Assembly: GCA_016185065.1 (NCBI GenBank)
Contig: JACPOL010000008.1
Coordinates: forward strand, 372,001 to 436,000
Reading direction: 5' to 3'
Length of the DNA: 64,000 bases
Source: Chlamydiales bacterium
GTDB taxonomy: Bacteria; Chlamydiota; Chlamydiia; Chlamydiales; Rhabdochlamydiaceae
The notes under the pieces are model-generated. The model saw nothing but the letters and a program-made list of their open reading frames with translations, did not search any database and was not told where the DNA came from. Of the stretch, positions 17,840 to 26,814 are shown in pieces; the first letter of the stretch is position 1; the number at the start of each line of letters is the position of its first letter. The position numbers were made by a program, and so were the translations under genes.

Positions 17840-20800
17840 ATGCACAAACTCCTCGCCTGCTCAATCGCTCTCTCTCTCACATTAGATGGATATTGTGGAC
17901 CAAACAGATCCCAGATCGTCGCTGTCGCAGAGGGCGAACCCTCGACCTTCGTCTCCTCATGTGTAAATGCTATGACGGGAGACTTTTTTGTTATCCAAGA
18001 GGATGTGACGATCGAAGGACAGGAGCCGATCCATCTCTGCCGCTCCTACATGGGAGGCCACGCAGAGGGCAAACTCGCAAAATGGTCTCTGCACCCCCAC
18101 CTCTACACTTTTATCCACCCAGCACGGAACATGGTTCACATCCCCGAACCTTCTGGTGCCATCCTCAGCTACTCGACGACAAAAAAGATTAAAAAGGGCT
18201 CTGAGATCACCTTCAACCCACTCAATGTCAACCTCTATGGAAGAGGGCTTACAAATACTGCCCACGGAGAGCTTTCTGGCCGTAGTAACCTTCGAAACAA
18301 TAGAGTTGTCCTCTCTCCAAACCAGGATGAGCTCAAAATCTATACAGCGGGCGGCGCAGAGCGCTGCTACGGCGTCATGCCAAACCAGGACAACTCCGAT
18401 GTGGAAAAGGAGTTTCAAACAATACAATTCTTTCTTCTGTGGGAGAGGCTCTCCGATGGCAACACCATCCGCTATGACTACAATGAAGATAACAGGCTCA
18501 CACAGATTAGAACGACAAACCCATCGGGCACTAAGACATACGCTTGGGCAAAGTTCCAATATATCGAAACTCCCGAGCTTGCGCGCTTTATCGAAGTGGA
18601 AACAAGCAACAACAAGAAGCTAAAGTATCAATTTAAAAAAGTTGACGATCAGACAAAAGCCGAAGCCTTTGTTTTAGAACATGTCACCTCTGGAGGCTTT
18701 CCAGAGGATGAGATAAATTATCACGGACTGCGAAAGGCGCGAAGCCCCCTGCTCAGCCAGCGCCACGTAATCGAAGGCCAGACTGTTGCTGCTGCCTACT
18801 ACACTAACAGGCACAATTTTGTGAATGGCGTCGACATTCTCGTCGATGGCAGAAGCGATCCAAGATATAACCGCGTCAGAGCTCTCATGGCTCCCCTGGG
18901 AGCGGATCAAACGCTTGTCACAACACATAGCTTTATCTACCAAACTCCAGTTGCGCAGAAGCACAATGGCGTTACAGAAGTACTAGAGAGCGACGGGAGT
19001 AAAAAGGTGTATACCTACTCACCCAAGTTGCGCATTCTTTCAATACAGAACCATGTAAACAGCGATAAGGGGGTTCACCTCCTCTCAACAGAGCAGTACA
19101 CATGGGGAGAAGATGGCACGAGCGAAGAGAGCCTCCTTCTCTGCCGCACATTTTTGGATCAGAACAACAGACCCGTTTACAGCCGCAGATTCTGGTATGA
19201 CGCAAACGGGAACGTAGTCCTAGAGAAGTTTTACGGAAACCTTACAGGATTGAAAAATACGCCGGTCACTTTAAACGCAAAGGGTCTTCCTGATGAGAGC
19301 GGCGCCGAGTTTTCTGCCAAACATTTCAGCTACTCTCAAGACGGGCGCAACCTTCTACTAAAAAGTGCAGAAGAGTCTGGACGTGTAGAGACCTACTCCT
19401 ACCTTTCCAACACCGACCAAGTTCAGTGCAAACTGACTTGGGAAGATGGAAAAATTAAACAGCGCGACTTCTATGAGTATGATGAAGATCAGATCCTTGT
19501 CCGTGAAATTTCCGATAACGGCAGCAGTGTAGATAAAAAAGATTTAACAGACGTCACAACCCGAAAAATTCGAGTGACTGTCCCAAAGCAGAGTGAACCG
19601 TTTATCGGATTTGCAGAGAGAATCGAAGAGCGCTACTTAGATATCGCCACCGGGCAAGAAAAACTACTGAAACGCACAGATTTCCACTACTCTCCTGAAG
19701 GGGAAGTTGCGCGTCAAGATGTTTACGATGCATCAAACACACTCGTTTATACATTGAATAAGAGTTACGACTCCGTGGGTAACCTTCTAGAAGAGTCCAA
19801 TGCTCTTGGACAAGTAGCAAAGTACATCTACGACTCCAGCGGTAATAAGATCTTAAGTCAAGATTTCAGCGGCAAGGGTTCTCAGGGATTCGAATACGAC
19901 TTTGCTGGCCGCCTTACACAGATCAATGAACAGAATGTTGATGGCCTAATTAGAACGACCTCATATCAGTACGACATGAAGGGAAATAGGGTTGCAACAA
20001 CGGACCCGCAGGGCAATGAGACGCGCTCTGTTTATGACAGTAGTGGCAACGAGCTTATTCAGCTCTCTCCTTTAGTCCAGGAGGATGACAATAAGGCATC
20101 CAACCCAACCTTATATAAACAGTATGATGCTCTTGGAAATGCCACTCATGTGACTAATTCAAAAAGAGAGCTCACGACCACAATCTACAACTCTCGTAGT
20201 GAGCCAATCCACATCATCTACACTGACAAGAGCGAAGAGAGATTCATCTACACTCTGGATGGGAAGTTGAAAACCCATATCAATGCTGGCAGAGTAGAGA
20301 CCCACTATACTTATGACTACGCGGGTCGAGTAGTCTGCAAAAAAATTCAATCGGCAGCTGGTGATCTTCTTGCCCAAGAAGAGATGACCTACGATGCATT
20401 TAACCTCCTATCAAAGACCGATGCCGAGGGAGTGGTAACCTACTATAAATACGATGGGGCGGGCAGAAAAATTGTTGAAGAGGTAGAAGATGAGAAAACT
20501 CTATTCTCCTACGACAACTTAGGAAGGGTCGGCTGCATCCAAAAAGGAAGTGATAACATCACCCAGCTAACCTATAAAACATACGATCTTATGGACCGTC
20601 TTATCGAAGAGCGCGTCGAAAACAGGAGAGGAAAACTCCTCTCTCTCGTCCGCTTCGAATATGATGGAGCTGGCAACACCTCTGCGATCATACGCTATGT
20701 AAACAACCAGGAGGCTAGAGAGAGCTTCCTTTACGATGCATTCAATCGTCTGATTGAAAGAGTTGATGCGCTAGGGCACGTCACAAAAATCGAATATGAT

Positions 20801-22453
20801 GATCAGTGGAAAAATGGCTTAGGTCAGCGCGTTTTAAGAAAATGCACTACAGAGCCTCAAGGCATCAGAACTTTTGAGACTTTCGACGCACTAGGCAGGC
20901 GTGTCAGCCACGAAAAGGAGGATGCCTCCGGCTCGCCTCTCTCTAAAGAGGAGTTTTTTTATGATATTACCAACAACTTAACAAAGCAGATCAGCACTCT
21001 GTTTGCCGCAGATAGATCTCCTCAATCTGTCGAAACTCGTTGGGAATATACTCCTTTAAACCGCATTGCTACATTAATAGAAGGCTACGGGTCGAATGTA
21101 GAGCGCACCACTCGCTATACCTACACTGCTCAAGGAAGAGTTCATCAGAAAATCAAGCCTGATGGGGTCATCCTGGAGCATCTCTATGATGATCTGGGCA
21201 ACTTAATCAGCTTGCAATCTTCCGATGGATCCATCCACTACGCATTTGAGTACAACCGAAGAGGAGAACTTTTAACCTCTTCAAATATGAATAGTGGACG
21301 GATTACAAAACGCGAGCTCAATCACCATGGCAAGGTTCTGAAGGAAGAGCAGGAGAATGGGTTAACACTGGGAAGCACCTATGATGTCATGGGACGTAAG
21401 ACCTGTTCGGCTCTTTCAGATGGTTCTCTGATCCGGTATGGTTATGATCCATTATATCTGAAGAGAGTGATCCGCCACTCTACAGAAGGCCTTCTGATGT
21501 ATATGCACCACTTTATCAAATACGATCTTGCAGGGAATCTCCTAGAAGAGAGACCGATAGGTGGCATGATAGGAAGGGTCGTCTACTCCTACGATCCTTT
21601 GGGACATAAATCTAGCCTCACCTCACCCTGGCTTGAACAGAAGGTCTCTGCATTCGACGTCAATGGGAATATCCAAAAAATCAGCTGGAGATCGCCTAAA
21701 AATGAGGGCTCTTCAGAATATCGTTACGATAGCCTTCAACAGCTCGTGCGTGAGGAGGGAGCCTTTTCACACACCTATACTTACGACTCTCAAAAGAGTC
21801 GTCTAAGCAAAGATGGCTCTAGCTACCAAGTTGATGTTTTAGATCAGCTTCTTTCAACGCCAGATGCGACCTATCAATATGATAAGTGCGGCAATCTCAC
21901 TTCCAAACGCTCGTTGAATGAGGAGACCCTTTTCCGTTATGACGCGTTAGATCGTCTCGTTGAGGTTACTGCTCCTTCATCTTGGAGACTCAGCTTTAGC
22001 TACGACAGCATGGACCGCAGACAGGATAAAGTTGCCTACGTCTGGCAGGGTGGAAAATGGGTTGAAAAAGAGAAGGTGGCCTTTCTCTATGATGATATGG
22101 CTGAGATCGCAGCGGCAAATAGTGCAGGAGAACTCATCGAACTACGCGTCTCGGGCAGGACGCAGCAAGGAGATGTCTCTACTTCTATCGCCATTGAGCT
22201 CCCAGGAGAGACCTATGCGACGATATACGACTTGCAAGGCAACCTCAGCGCGGTTGTCTCTCCGGAAAAACGCGCCCTCGTAGAGAGCTATCAGATTAGC
22301 TTATTTGCGGAAGAGAAGCGCGCTCCGCGTATTTCACAACCCTGGCGTTTTGCATCCAAGCGAATGGATAGTGAGACCGGCCTCGTTTACTACGGCAAGC
22401 GCTACTATGATCCAAAGACAGGACACTGGTTAACTCCAGATCCAAAAAAATAA
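17840..22453 (+). CDS. Secreted RHS/YD-repeat protein lacking a toxin tip
   Basis: 1537 residues. A signal peptide (LLACSIALSLTLDGYCG) is followed by an RHS N-terminal region and many YD repeats (patterns such as YDSSGN, YDALGN, YDAFNRLIER, YDLAGN), which in characterised RHS proteins fold into a shell around a C-terminal cargo. The core hallmark near the end is present (SETGLVYYGKRYYDPKTGHW then LTPDP), but translation stops two lysines later, so the variable C-terminal toxin normally found after this point is absent. A family D repeat starts 12 bases after the stop. No strong Shine-Dalgarno site is seen. Possibly cotranscribed with the kinase-like array upstream. Confidence 0.85.
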   Translation: MHKLLACSIALSLTLDGYCGPNRSQIVAVAEGEPSTFVSSCVNAMTGDFFVIQEDVTIEGQEPIHLCRSYMGGHAEGKLAKWSLHPHLYTFIHPARNMVHIPEPSGAILSYSTTKKIKKGSEITFNPLNVNLYGRGLTNTAHGELSGRSNLRNNRVVLSPNQDELKIYTAGGAERCYGVMPNQDNSDVEKEFQTIQFFLLWERLSDGNTIRYDYNEDNRLTQIRTTNPSGTKTYAWAKFQYIETPELARFIEVETSNNKKLKYQFKKVDDQTKAEAFVLEHVTSGGFPEDEINYHGLRKARSPLLSQRHVIEGQTVAAAYYTNRHNFVNGVDILVDGRSDPRYNRVRALMAPLGADQTLVTTHSFIYQTPVAQKHNGVTEVLESDGSKKVYTYSPKLRILSIQNHVNSDKGVHLLSTEQYTWGEDGTSEESLLLCRTFLDQNNRPVYSRRFWYDANGNVVLEKFYGNLTGLKNTPVTLNAKGLPDESGAEFSAKHFSYSQDGRNLLLKSAEESGRVETYSYLSNTDQVQCKLTWEDGKIKQRDFYEYDEDQILVREISDNGSSVDKKDLTDVTTRKIRVTVPKQSEPFIGFAERIEERYLDIATGQEKLLKRTDFHYSPEGEVARQDVYDASNTLVYTLNKSYDSVGNLLEESNALGQVAKYIYDSSGNKILSQDFSGKGSQGFEYDFAGRLTQINEQNVDGLIRTTSYQYDMKGNRVATTDPQGNETRSVYDSSGNELIQLSPLVQEDDNKASNPTLYKQYDALGNATHVTNSKRELTTTIYNSRSEPIHIIYTDKSEERFIYTLDGKLKTHINAGRVETHYTYDYAGRVVCKKIQSAAGDLLAQEEMTYDAFNLLSKTDAEGVVTYYKYDGAGRKIVEEVEDEKTLFSYDNLGRVGCIQKGSDNITQLTYKTYDLMDRLIEERVENRRGKLLSLVRFEYDGAGNTSAIIRYVNNQEARESFLYDAFNRLIERVDALGHVTKIEYDDQWKNGLGQRVLRKCTTEPQGIRTFETFDALGRRVSHEKEDASGSPLSKEEFFYDITNNLTKQISTLFAADRSPQSVETRWEYTPLNRIATLIEGYGSNVERTTRYTYTAQGRVHQKIKPDGVILEHLYDDLGNLISLQSSDGSIHYAFEYNRRGELLTSSNMNSGRITKRELNHHGKVLKEEQENGLTLGSTYDVMGRKTCSALSDGSLIRYGYDPLYLKRVIRHSTEGLLMYMHHFIKYDLAGNLLEERPIGGMIGRVVYSYDPLGHKSSLTSPWLEQKVSAFDVNGNIQKISWRSPKNEGSSEYRYDSLQQLVREEGAFSHTYTYDSQKSRLSKDGSSYQVDVLDQLLSTPDATYQYDKCGNLTSKRSLNEETLFRYDALDRLVEVTAPSSWRLSFSYDSMDRRQDKVAYVWQGGKWVEKEKVAFLYDDMAEIAAANSAGELIELRVSGRTQQGDVSTSIAIELPGETYATIYDLQGNLSAVVSPEKRALVESYQISLFAEEKRAPRISQPWRFASKRMDSETGLVYYGKRYYDPKTGHWLTPDPKK

Positions 22454-22464
22454 TCTAGAGGCCT

Positions 22465-22516
22465 AATGAACCTAGACCTGGCCCTAAAGAGCCGGGATTG
22501 CGGCGAGGGGCCGTTT
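22465..22516. repeat. Hairpin repeat, family D copy 2
   Basis: Opposite-orientation copy of the element at 6708: shares TAGACC, AGAGCCGGGATTG and GGCGAGGGGCCGTT blocks. It sits directly behind the shortened RHS gene and ahead of the glycosyltransferase. Confidence 0.6.
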
Positions 22517-22551
22517 AAAAAATCATCAGTTTGAAATAGTAGGACAGGTTC

Positions 22552-23448
22552 ATGTGGGCAAAAAAGATTAGATACGTACTAGGCGTCTTTATACTCCTTG
22601 TTGCAGCTGCGGCTGTTTGGCAAGGAGCTCGATTCTTCAAGACAGAAAAAAAAGTCTCCTCGCGTTCAAAAAGTTCTCTTGTATTGGAAGAGAAGCCCTT
22701 TGTTATTGTAATCCCCTCATATAAAAACAGCAGCTTTTGCGAAAAAAATCTACGCTCAGTTTTTGAGCAGAAGTACAAAAATTATCGCGTTATCTATATC
22801 GACGACTGCTCTCCTGATGACACTTTTGCAAAGGCGAAAGATCTAGTAGAAAAGAGTGGACAGCAGGAGCGCTTTACTCTCATCCGCAATGAAAAGAATA
22901 GAGGCGCACTTTCAAACTTCTATCATGCGATTCACACCTGTAGGGATAATGAGATTATCGTTGCGCTGGATGGAGACGACTTCTTAGCGCACGACGAGGT
23001 GCTAGTTAAACTCAATCGGATCTATTCGAAAGGCGATGTCTGGATGACTTACGGAAACTACCTAGACTACCCCACCTACAAACAGTCGGTTGTTAGCTGC
23101 AAGAAAATTCCCGATAAAGTTGTAAAGCAGAATAGTTTTAGAAAGGCACCCTGGGTCTCTTCACACTTAAGAACCTTCTATGCGGGCCTCTTCAAACAGA
23201 TTAAATACGACGATCTCCTATATCAAGGCAACTTCTACCCGATGGCCGGAGATCTTGCAATGATGTTCCCTCTACTAGAGATGTCGGGTAGGCATGCACA
23301 GTTTGTCTCAGACATCCTCTATCTCTACAACCGCACAAATCCCTTAAACGACCATAAGGTCAACTTTGCCCTTCAGGAACAGTGTGCAAACGCAATTCGC
23401 GCTTCACTCCCCTACCAACCGCTTAAGTCCCTTCCAGGCTCACTTTAA
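22552..23448 (+). CDS. Membrane-anchored family 2 glycosyltransferase
   Basis: 298 residues. One N-terminal membrane helix (about 8-28) and then a GT-A fold: FVIVIPSYKNSSFCEKNLRS with the following YIDDCSPDDTF, and the metal-binding DGDD motif (IIVALDGDDFL). These are the hallmarks of GT2 enzymes that transfer sugars from nucleotide-sugar donors to glycans or lipids. The acceptor cannot be predicted. The lack of C-terminal helices distinguishes it from processive synthases. Downstream of the RHS gene by about 100 bases, but a repeat between them makes cotranscription uncertain. Confidence 0.82.
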   Translation: MWAKKIRYVLGVFILLVAAAAVWQGARFFKTEKKVSSRSKSSLVLEEKPFVIVIPSYKNSSFCEKNLRSVFEQKYKNYRVIYIDDCSPDDTFAKAKDLVEKSGQQERFTLIRNEKNRGALSNFYHAIHTCRDNEIIVALDGDDFLAHDEVLVKLNRIYSKGDVWMTYGNYLDYPTYKQSVVSCKKIPDKVVKQNSFRKAPWVSSHLRTFYAGLFKQIKYDDLLYQGNFYPMAGDLAMMFPLLEMSGRHAQFVSDILYLYNRTNPLNDHKVNFALQEQCANAIRASLPYQPLKSLPGSL

Positions 23449-23462
23449 GGAGAGTTAAGAAT

Positions 23463-23536
23463 TTACACAGAGATCACAGAGACATGAGAGAAAGAGGAGA
23501 AGAAAATCATTACTCTTCTCTGTGATCTCTGTGTAA
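23463..23536. repeat. Inverted repeat, family F copy 1
   Basis: Perfect 20-bp arms, TTACACAGAGATCACAGAGA at 23463-23482 and its complement at 23517-23536, with a purine-rich loop. The right arm recurs alone at 28092-28111 and a shorter version is at 62586-62617. Lies between convergent genes. Confidence 0.7.
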
Positions 23537-23566
23537 TATCTTTATTCTTCTTCTCTTGTAAAAAGG

Positions 23567-23893
23567 TCAGAGGGCGCGGCGCGCCTGATTGAGATCTTTT
23601 TCTAAGACCTTCTCATCTTTAGGGCTATGAGAGTTCTGGTAGGTCTGAAAATCTTGAGCGATCTTCTGATTTTGCGCGACGAGATCATCGCGTTTCATCC
23701 CTTGAGCCGTCTCGTTAAGAACTTGGAGAGCTCTATCCATCACTTCGCGAAACGCGTCTTTCTTGTGAACCTCATCTGCAGAGTTATATTCGATGAGTGC
23801 GCGCTGAAATAGATCGATTCCCCGTTTATACTCTTGAGCGTACATTTGAATATCGTGATGGTCTGGTTTACCGGGCCCTTGAATATTTGACAT
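23567..23893 (-). CDS. Small helical protein, unknown
   Basis: 108 residues, hydrophilic, almost entirely predicted helix, without Cys or a membrane segment. The sequence (YAQEYKRGIDLFQRALIEY, LQVLNETAQGMKRDDLVAQN) has heptad-like spacing compatible with a helical bundle or coiled coil, as in small type III secretion chaperone or needle-complex proteins, but no specific family is recognised. Divergent from the outer-membrane protein at 23971. Confidence 0.5.
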   Translation of the reverse strand: MSNIQGPGKPDHHDIQMYAQEYKRGIDLFQRALIEYNSADEVHKKDAFREVMDRALQVLNETAQGMKRDDLVAQNQKIAQDFQTYQNSHSPKDEKVLEKDLNQARRAL

Positions 23894-23922
23894 GTTCGAC
23901 CTTTTTTTTGTTGATCTTCCTC

Positions 23923-23950
23923 TTTACTTCTCAAAAAATTCCGTTAGAAT
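23923..23950 (+). promoter_or_regulatory. Probable sigma-70-type promoter for 23971
   Basis: TTTACT, 16-base spacer, TAGAAT; the predicted start lies close to the TGAGG ribosome binding site of the barrel gene, leaving a very short leader. Confidence 0.4.
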
Positions 23951-23970
23951 CAAATAAAAAATGAGGTTTT

Positions 23971-24996
23971 ATGAAATCTATTTTGGCTGGACTCGTAATT
24001 TTGCCCTCTTTTCTAATCGCAGACCAGGGCTACCAGAAGACCCCTGAAGAGATCGAGCAAGAGCTCTCATACGATGAGAAGCTGTTTAAAGAGGCCCAGG
24101 AGATGTTCAACCCCTGGTATGCGGGCCCACTGCTCACCGGCGGCGCCCACATGATGGCCCCTGGTTCAGCCCTGATTCAGCCCTACGTCTTTGTTACGGA
24201 CAACTATGCTGTTTGGGATGAGGATCGCAAGACAGTGGACACACCGAGCAGAGTTAACTTCAACCCCTCTATCTCTCCATTTCAATTTGGAATCACAGAC
24301 TGGCTGGACATGAGCATCAGCATCCAAGGTGATGTTAACTGGCAGAGACATAAACATAGTGGAGGCTTTGGAGACAGCTCGATCTCTCTCGGATTCCCAA
24401 TCATGGTCGAAGGACTCCATACACCAGCAATTAAGGCGACATTCACAGAGACCTTCCCCACTGGCCGCTACCAGAGACTAAGTCCTCATAAATTAGGCCT
24501 CGACTCTACAGGCGGAGGCTCCTATCAGAGCGCATTTGGTCTTAGAATTAGCAAGCTCGTCTTCTGGTCGTTTAAGCATCCGATGAACCTTAGAGCAACC
24601 TACACCTATACCGTTCCATCAAGAGTCGAAGTGCACGGATTCAACAGCTATGGCGGAGGCTATGGAACGCGAGGAAAGGTAAATCCAGGAAACAACTCAT
24701 CTGCAAACGCGGCATTTGAGTATAGCTTCACACAGCGATGGGTCTTCGCAACAGACCTCGTCTACGTCTGGGCAAATAAGACAACTTTTAGTGGAAAGCG
24801 CGGAAGAAATGCCGATGGCACTGTTGCGAAAGTGGGTGGCGGCTCCAGCGACCAGCTCAGCTTAGCTCCTGCCTTAGAGTATAACCCGAGCCCAAATCTC
24901 AATTTTATTGGCGGCGTCTGGTTTGATGTCTATGGACGCAATACCAGCAAATTCATCTCGGGCATTCTCAGCGTCAGCTACGTCTTTAACTGGTAG
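23971..24996 (+). CDS. Probable outer-membrane beta-barrel protein
   Basis: 341 residues with a short signal peptide (ILAGLVILPSFLIA). The mature part alternates amphipathic strands rich in Gly, Tyr, Trp and Phe (IQPYVFVTDNYAVWD, IKATFTETFPTGRYQ, LRATYTYTVPSRVEV) and ends in SYVFNW, an aromatic C-terminus as expected for outer-membrane barrel insertion. It resembles transporter-like barrels of the phenol-degradation MetA family. TGAGG precedes the ATG. It is followed after 6 bases by dsbB; both products would be envelope proteins. Confidence 0.65.
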   Translation: MKSILAGLVILPSFLIADQGYQKTPEEIEQELSYDEKLFKEAQEMFNPWYAGPLLTGGAHMMAPGSALIQPYVFVTDNYAVWDEDRKTVDTPSRVNFNPSISPFQFGITDWLDMSISIQGDVNWQRHKHSGGFGDSSISLGFPIMVEGLHTPAIKATFTETFPTGRYQRLSPHKLGLDSTGGGSYQSAFGLRISKLVFWSFKHPMNLRATYTYTVPSRVEVHGFNSYGGGYGTRGKVNPGNNSSANAAFEYSFTQRWVFATDLVYVWANKTTFSGKRGRNADGTVAKVGGGSSDQLSLAPALEYNPSPNLNFIGGVWFDVYGRNTSKFISGILSVSYVFNW

Positions 24997-25002
24997 GATA
25001 CG

Positions 25003-25503
25003 ATGAAAAAATTCACAATTCAAAATGCAAGCCGAGTTCTTTCCGTATTACTGGTCATTATTCTCGCAAGTGTTGTGACCGCAGGATTTGGCTATCAAGC
25101 CATTAGAAATGAAGCGCCCTGCCCTCTCTGTCTTTTACAGAGAGTTGCGATGATTGGTGTAGCGGTAGGACAGCTCTTAAACTTCCGCTTTGGCGTGAAG
25201 TTAATGCACCACGGGATCTCGCTTCTAAGCTGCTTTTTTGGAGCTGCGATCTCATGGAGACAGTTCTGCTTGACCGACTGCCCCGTCTTCCCTCAATCCG
25301 AATCTCCGCTGGTAGGCTACTCGCTTTACACCTGGGCTCTTATCACCCTTTTCGTCCTAATTCTGATAGCCAGCACTCTTCTTTCTAAGCATAAAGAGAA
25401 GCAGACCCACTCTAAATTTTTAAAATATTTAGAGCGGTTCGCCTTCCTCTATGTCCTGTTAGTTGTGATTGCCGACATCGTCATCGTCATGCTGCGTAAA
25501 TAG
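25003..25503 (+). CDS. dsbB: DsbB-family disulfide oxidoreductase
   Basis: Inner-membrane quinone reductase that reoxidises a DsbA-type thiol oxidase in the periplasm. The 166-residue sequence has four membrane helices and the first redox pair in CPLCLLQR, exactly as in DsbB/BdbC. A second periplasmic loop has FCLTDCPVF, spaced CxxxC. Chlamydial envelopes rely on disulfide cross-linked cysteine-rich proteins, so a Dsb system fits the organism. No dsbA is adjacent. Confidence 0.85.
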   Translation: MKKFTIQNASRVLSVLLVIILASVVTAGFGYQAIRNEAPCPLCLLQRVAMIGVAVGQLLNFRFGVKLMHHGISLLSCFFGAAISWRQFCLTDCPVFPQSESPLVGYSLYTWALITLFVLILIASTLLSKHKEKQTHSKFLKYLERFAFLYVLLVVIADIVIVMLRK

Positions 25504-25530
25504 ATTTCTTTGAAATTTGATCGACTAAAA

Positions 25531-25590
25531 AGATTAACGCAAAGACGCCAAGTCGCGAAGACGCAAAAATTTTTATATATAAAAATTTTT
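25531..25590. repeat. Dispersed repeat, family E copy 1
   Basis: AACGCAAAGACGCCAAGTCG followed by an AT palindrome (AAATTTTTATATATAAAAAT). The same GC-containing block occurs at 33919. Between convergent dsbB and ndk, where the AT palindrome may aid termination. Confidence 0.6.
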
Positions 25591-25605
25591 AAGAGCGATT
25601 AGAGG

Positions 25606-26082
25606 CTAGTTCTTATAGATCTGGTCTGGTTTGAAGAAGAAGCTAATCTCTTTTTTTGCATTTTCTAGGCTATCAGACCCGTGCACTGCATTCTGCTCGA
25701 TTCCCGTGCCAAAGTCGGCGCGGATCGTCCCCTTCTCCGCCTGCTTGGGATTGGTCGCTCCCATCAGTTTGCGGTTTACAGCAACGGCATCTTTACCATC
25801 TAAAACCTGAATCACAACAGGACCCGATGTCATGTAAGCGACGAGGTCGTTGTAGAAGGGACGGCCCTTATGCACCGCGTAGAACTCTTGAGCCTGCTTC
25901 TTTGAGAGCTTCTCCATTCTAAGAGCCACAACTTTAAGCCCATTCTGCTCAAAACGGTCGATGATCGCGCCAATATGGTCTGCTGCTACTGCATCCGGTT
26001 TAATGATTGAGAGGGTCTGTTCGGCATTAATGGAAGCTGTTAAAGCAAAAAGTGCACTAAAAAGAGTAAAAAATTTTTTCAT
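25606..26082 (-). CDS. ndk: Nucleoside diphosphate kinase with signal peptide
   Basis: Ndk transfers the gamma-phosphate of NTPs to NDPs through a phosphohistidine. The enzyme part is normal: [12 protein letters not shown], the GPVVIQVL strand, [17 protein letters not shown], and the active-site His in [15 protein letters not shown]. The N-terminus is not: residues 1-20 form a textbook signal peptide ([20 protein letters not shown]) ending in an Ala-x-Ala-like site just before the usual second residue. GGAG precedes this ATG and there is no other Met before the enzyme core, so a cytosolic form cannot be made from an internal ATG. The product is predicted to be exported. Confidence 0.88.
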   Translation of the reverse strand: MKKFFTLFSALFALTASINAEQTLSIIKPDAVAADHIGAIIDRFEQNGLKVVALRMEKLSKKQAQEFYAVHKGRPFYNDLVAYMTSGPVVIQVLDGKDAVAVNRKLMGATNPKQAEKGTIRADFGTGIEQNAVHGSDSLENAKKEISFFFKPDQIYKN

Positions 26083-26154
26083 ATGTCTCCTACATTTCGC
26101 GTAGATGTTATACTCTCCAGCATTTGATTTCTCGGATAATCGAGGGATACCTGT

Positions 26155-26814
26155 ATGAATGAAATTCTATTCCTATCGCATCTGATAATCGTGCTCATCT
26201 TTGCTTGGGGAGCTCTCAAGCTAGGCAAAGAGGCGCTGATCAGCTGGGTTGCTCTGCAGGCTGTACTTGCCAACCTTTTTGTAATCAAGCAGACATCCCT
26301 TTTCGGATTCACGGTAACCTGCAGCGATGTCTATGCTATCGGAAGCGTTCTGGGATTAAACCTCATTCAAGAGTACTTCGGCCAAGAGAGCGCAAAGCGC
26401 GCAGCATGGATCTGCTTTTTCGTCATGATCTTCTTTGCTCTCATGGCAGGGCTCCACCTCATTTACATACCAAGCTCGGGAGATGCAACGCAAGCCTCCT
26501 TCCTCACAGTACTTAGCGCAACACCCCGGCTTTTAATCGCCTCCCTACTCACTTTTTTGATCGTTCAACAGCTCGACGTCCGCCTCTATGGCTGGACAAA
26601 GAACCTCATGCCCTCCGCCTCCTTTCCTTTTCGCAACACTTTCACTCTTATTATCTCTCAACTTTTAGATACCTCGCTCTTCACCTTTTTGGGGCTCTAT
26701 GGCCTCGTTACCTCAGCGGGCGACATTCTTCTATTTAGCTTCCTTATTAAACTGCTTATCATCTTCGTGATGATGCCTGCTCTTTCACTTCTTAAACGCT
26801 GGGTTTATGACTAG
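26155..26814 (+). CDS. yhhQ: Queuosine precursor transporter (YhhQ/VUT family)
   Basis: Multi-pass inner-membrane protein of 219 residues, family DUF165/VUT, which imports queuosine precursors. Family features are the first helices ([20 protein letters not shown]), [20 protein letters not shown] with the conserved Asp, [14 protein letters not shown], and the C-terminal [20 protein letters not shown]. Its last 8 bases overlap the start of tgt, so uptake and use of the base are encoded together, matching the queuine salvage described for Chlamydia. Confidence 0.85.
   Translation: MNEILFLSHLIIVLIFAWGALKLGKEALISWVALQAVLANLFVIKQTSLFGFTVTCSDVYAIGSVLGLNLIQEYFGQESAKRAAWICFFVMIFFALMAGLHLIYIPSSGDATQASFLTVLSATPRLLIASLLTFLIVQQLDVRLYGWTKNLMPSASFPFRNTFTLIISQLLDTSLFTFLGLYGLVTSAGDILLFSFLIKLLIIFVMMPALSLLKRWVYD

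Noticed and set aside
22440..22520. Frameshift hypothesis for the RHS end (GLMNL reading after the A-run)
   Set aside because: The apparent GLMNL continuation lies within the family D repeat and no DP-G or toxin-like sequence follows in any frame.
23567..23893. Type III needle protein (SctF-like)
   Set aside because: Length is slightly too great and the conserved needle motif PxDP is absent; no secretion genes nearby.
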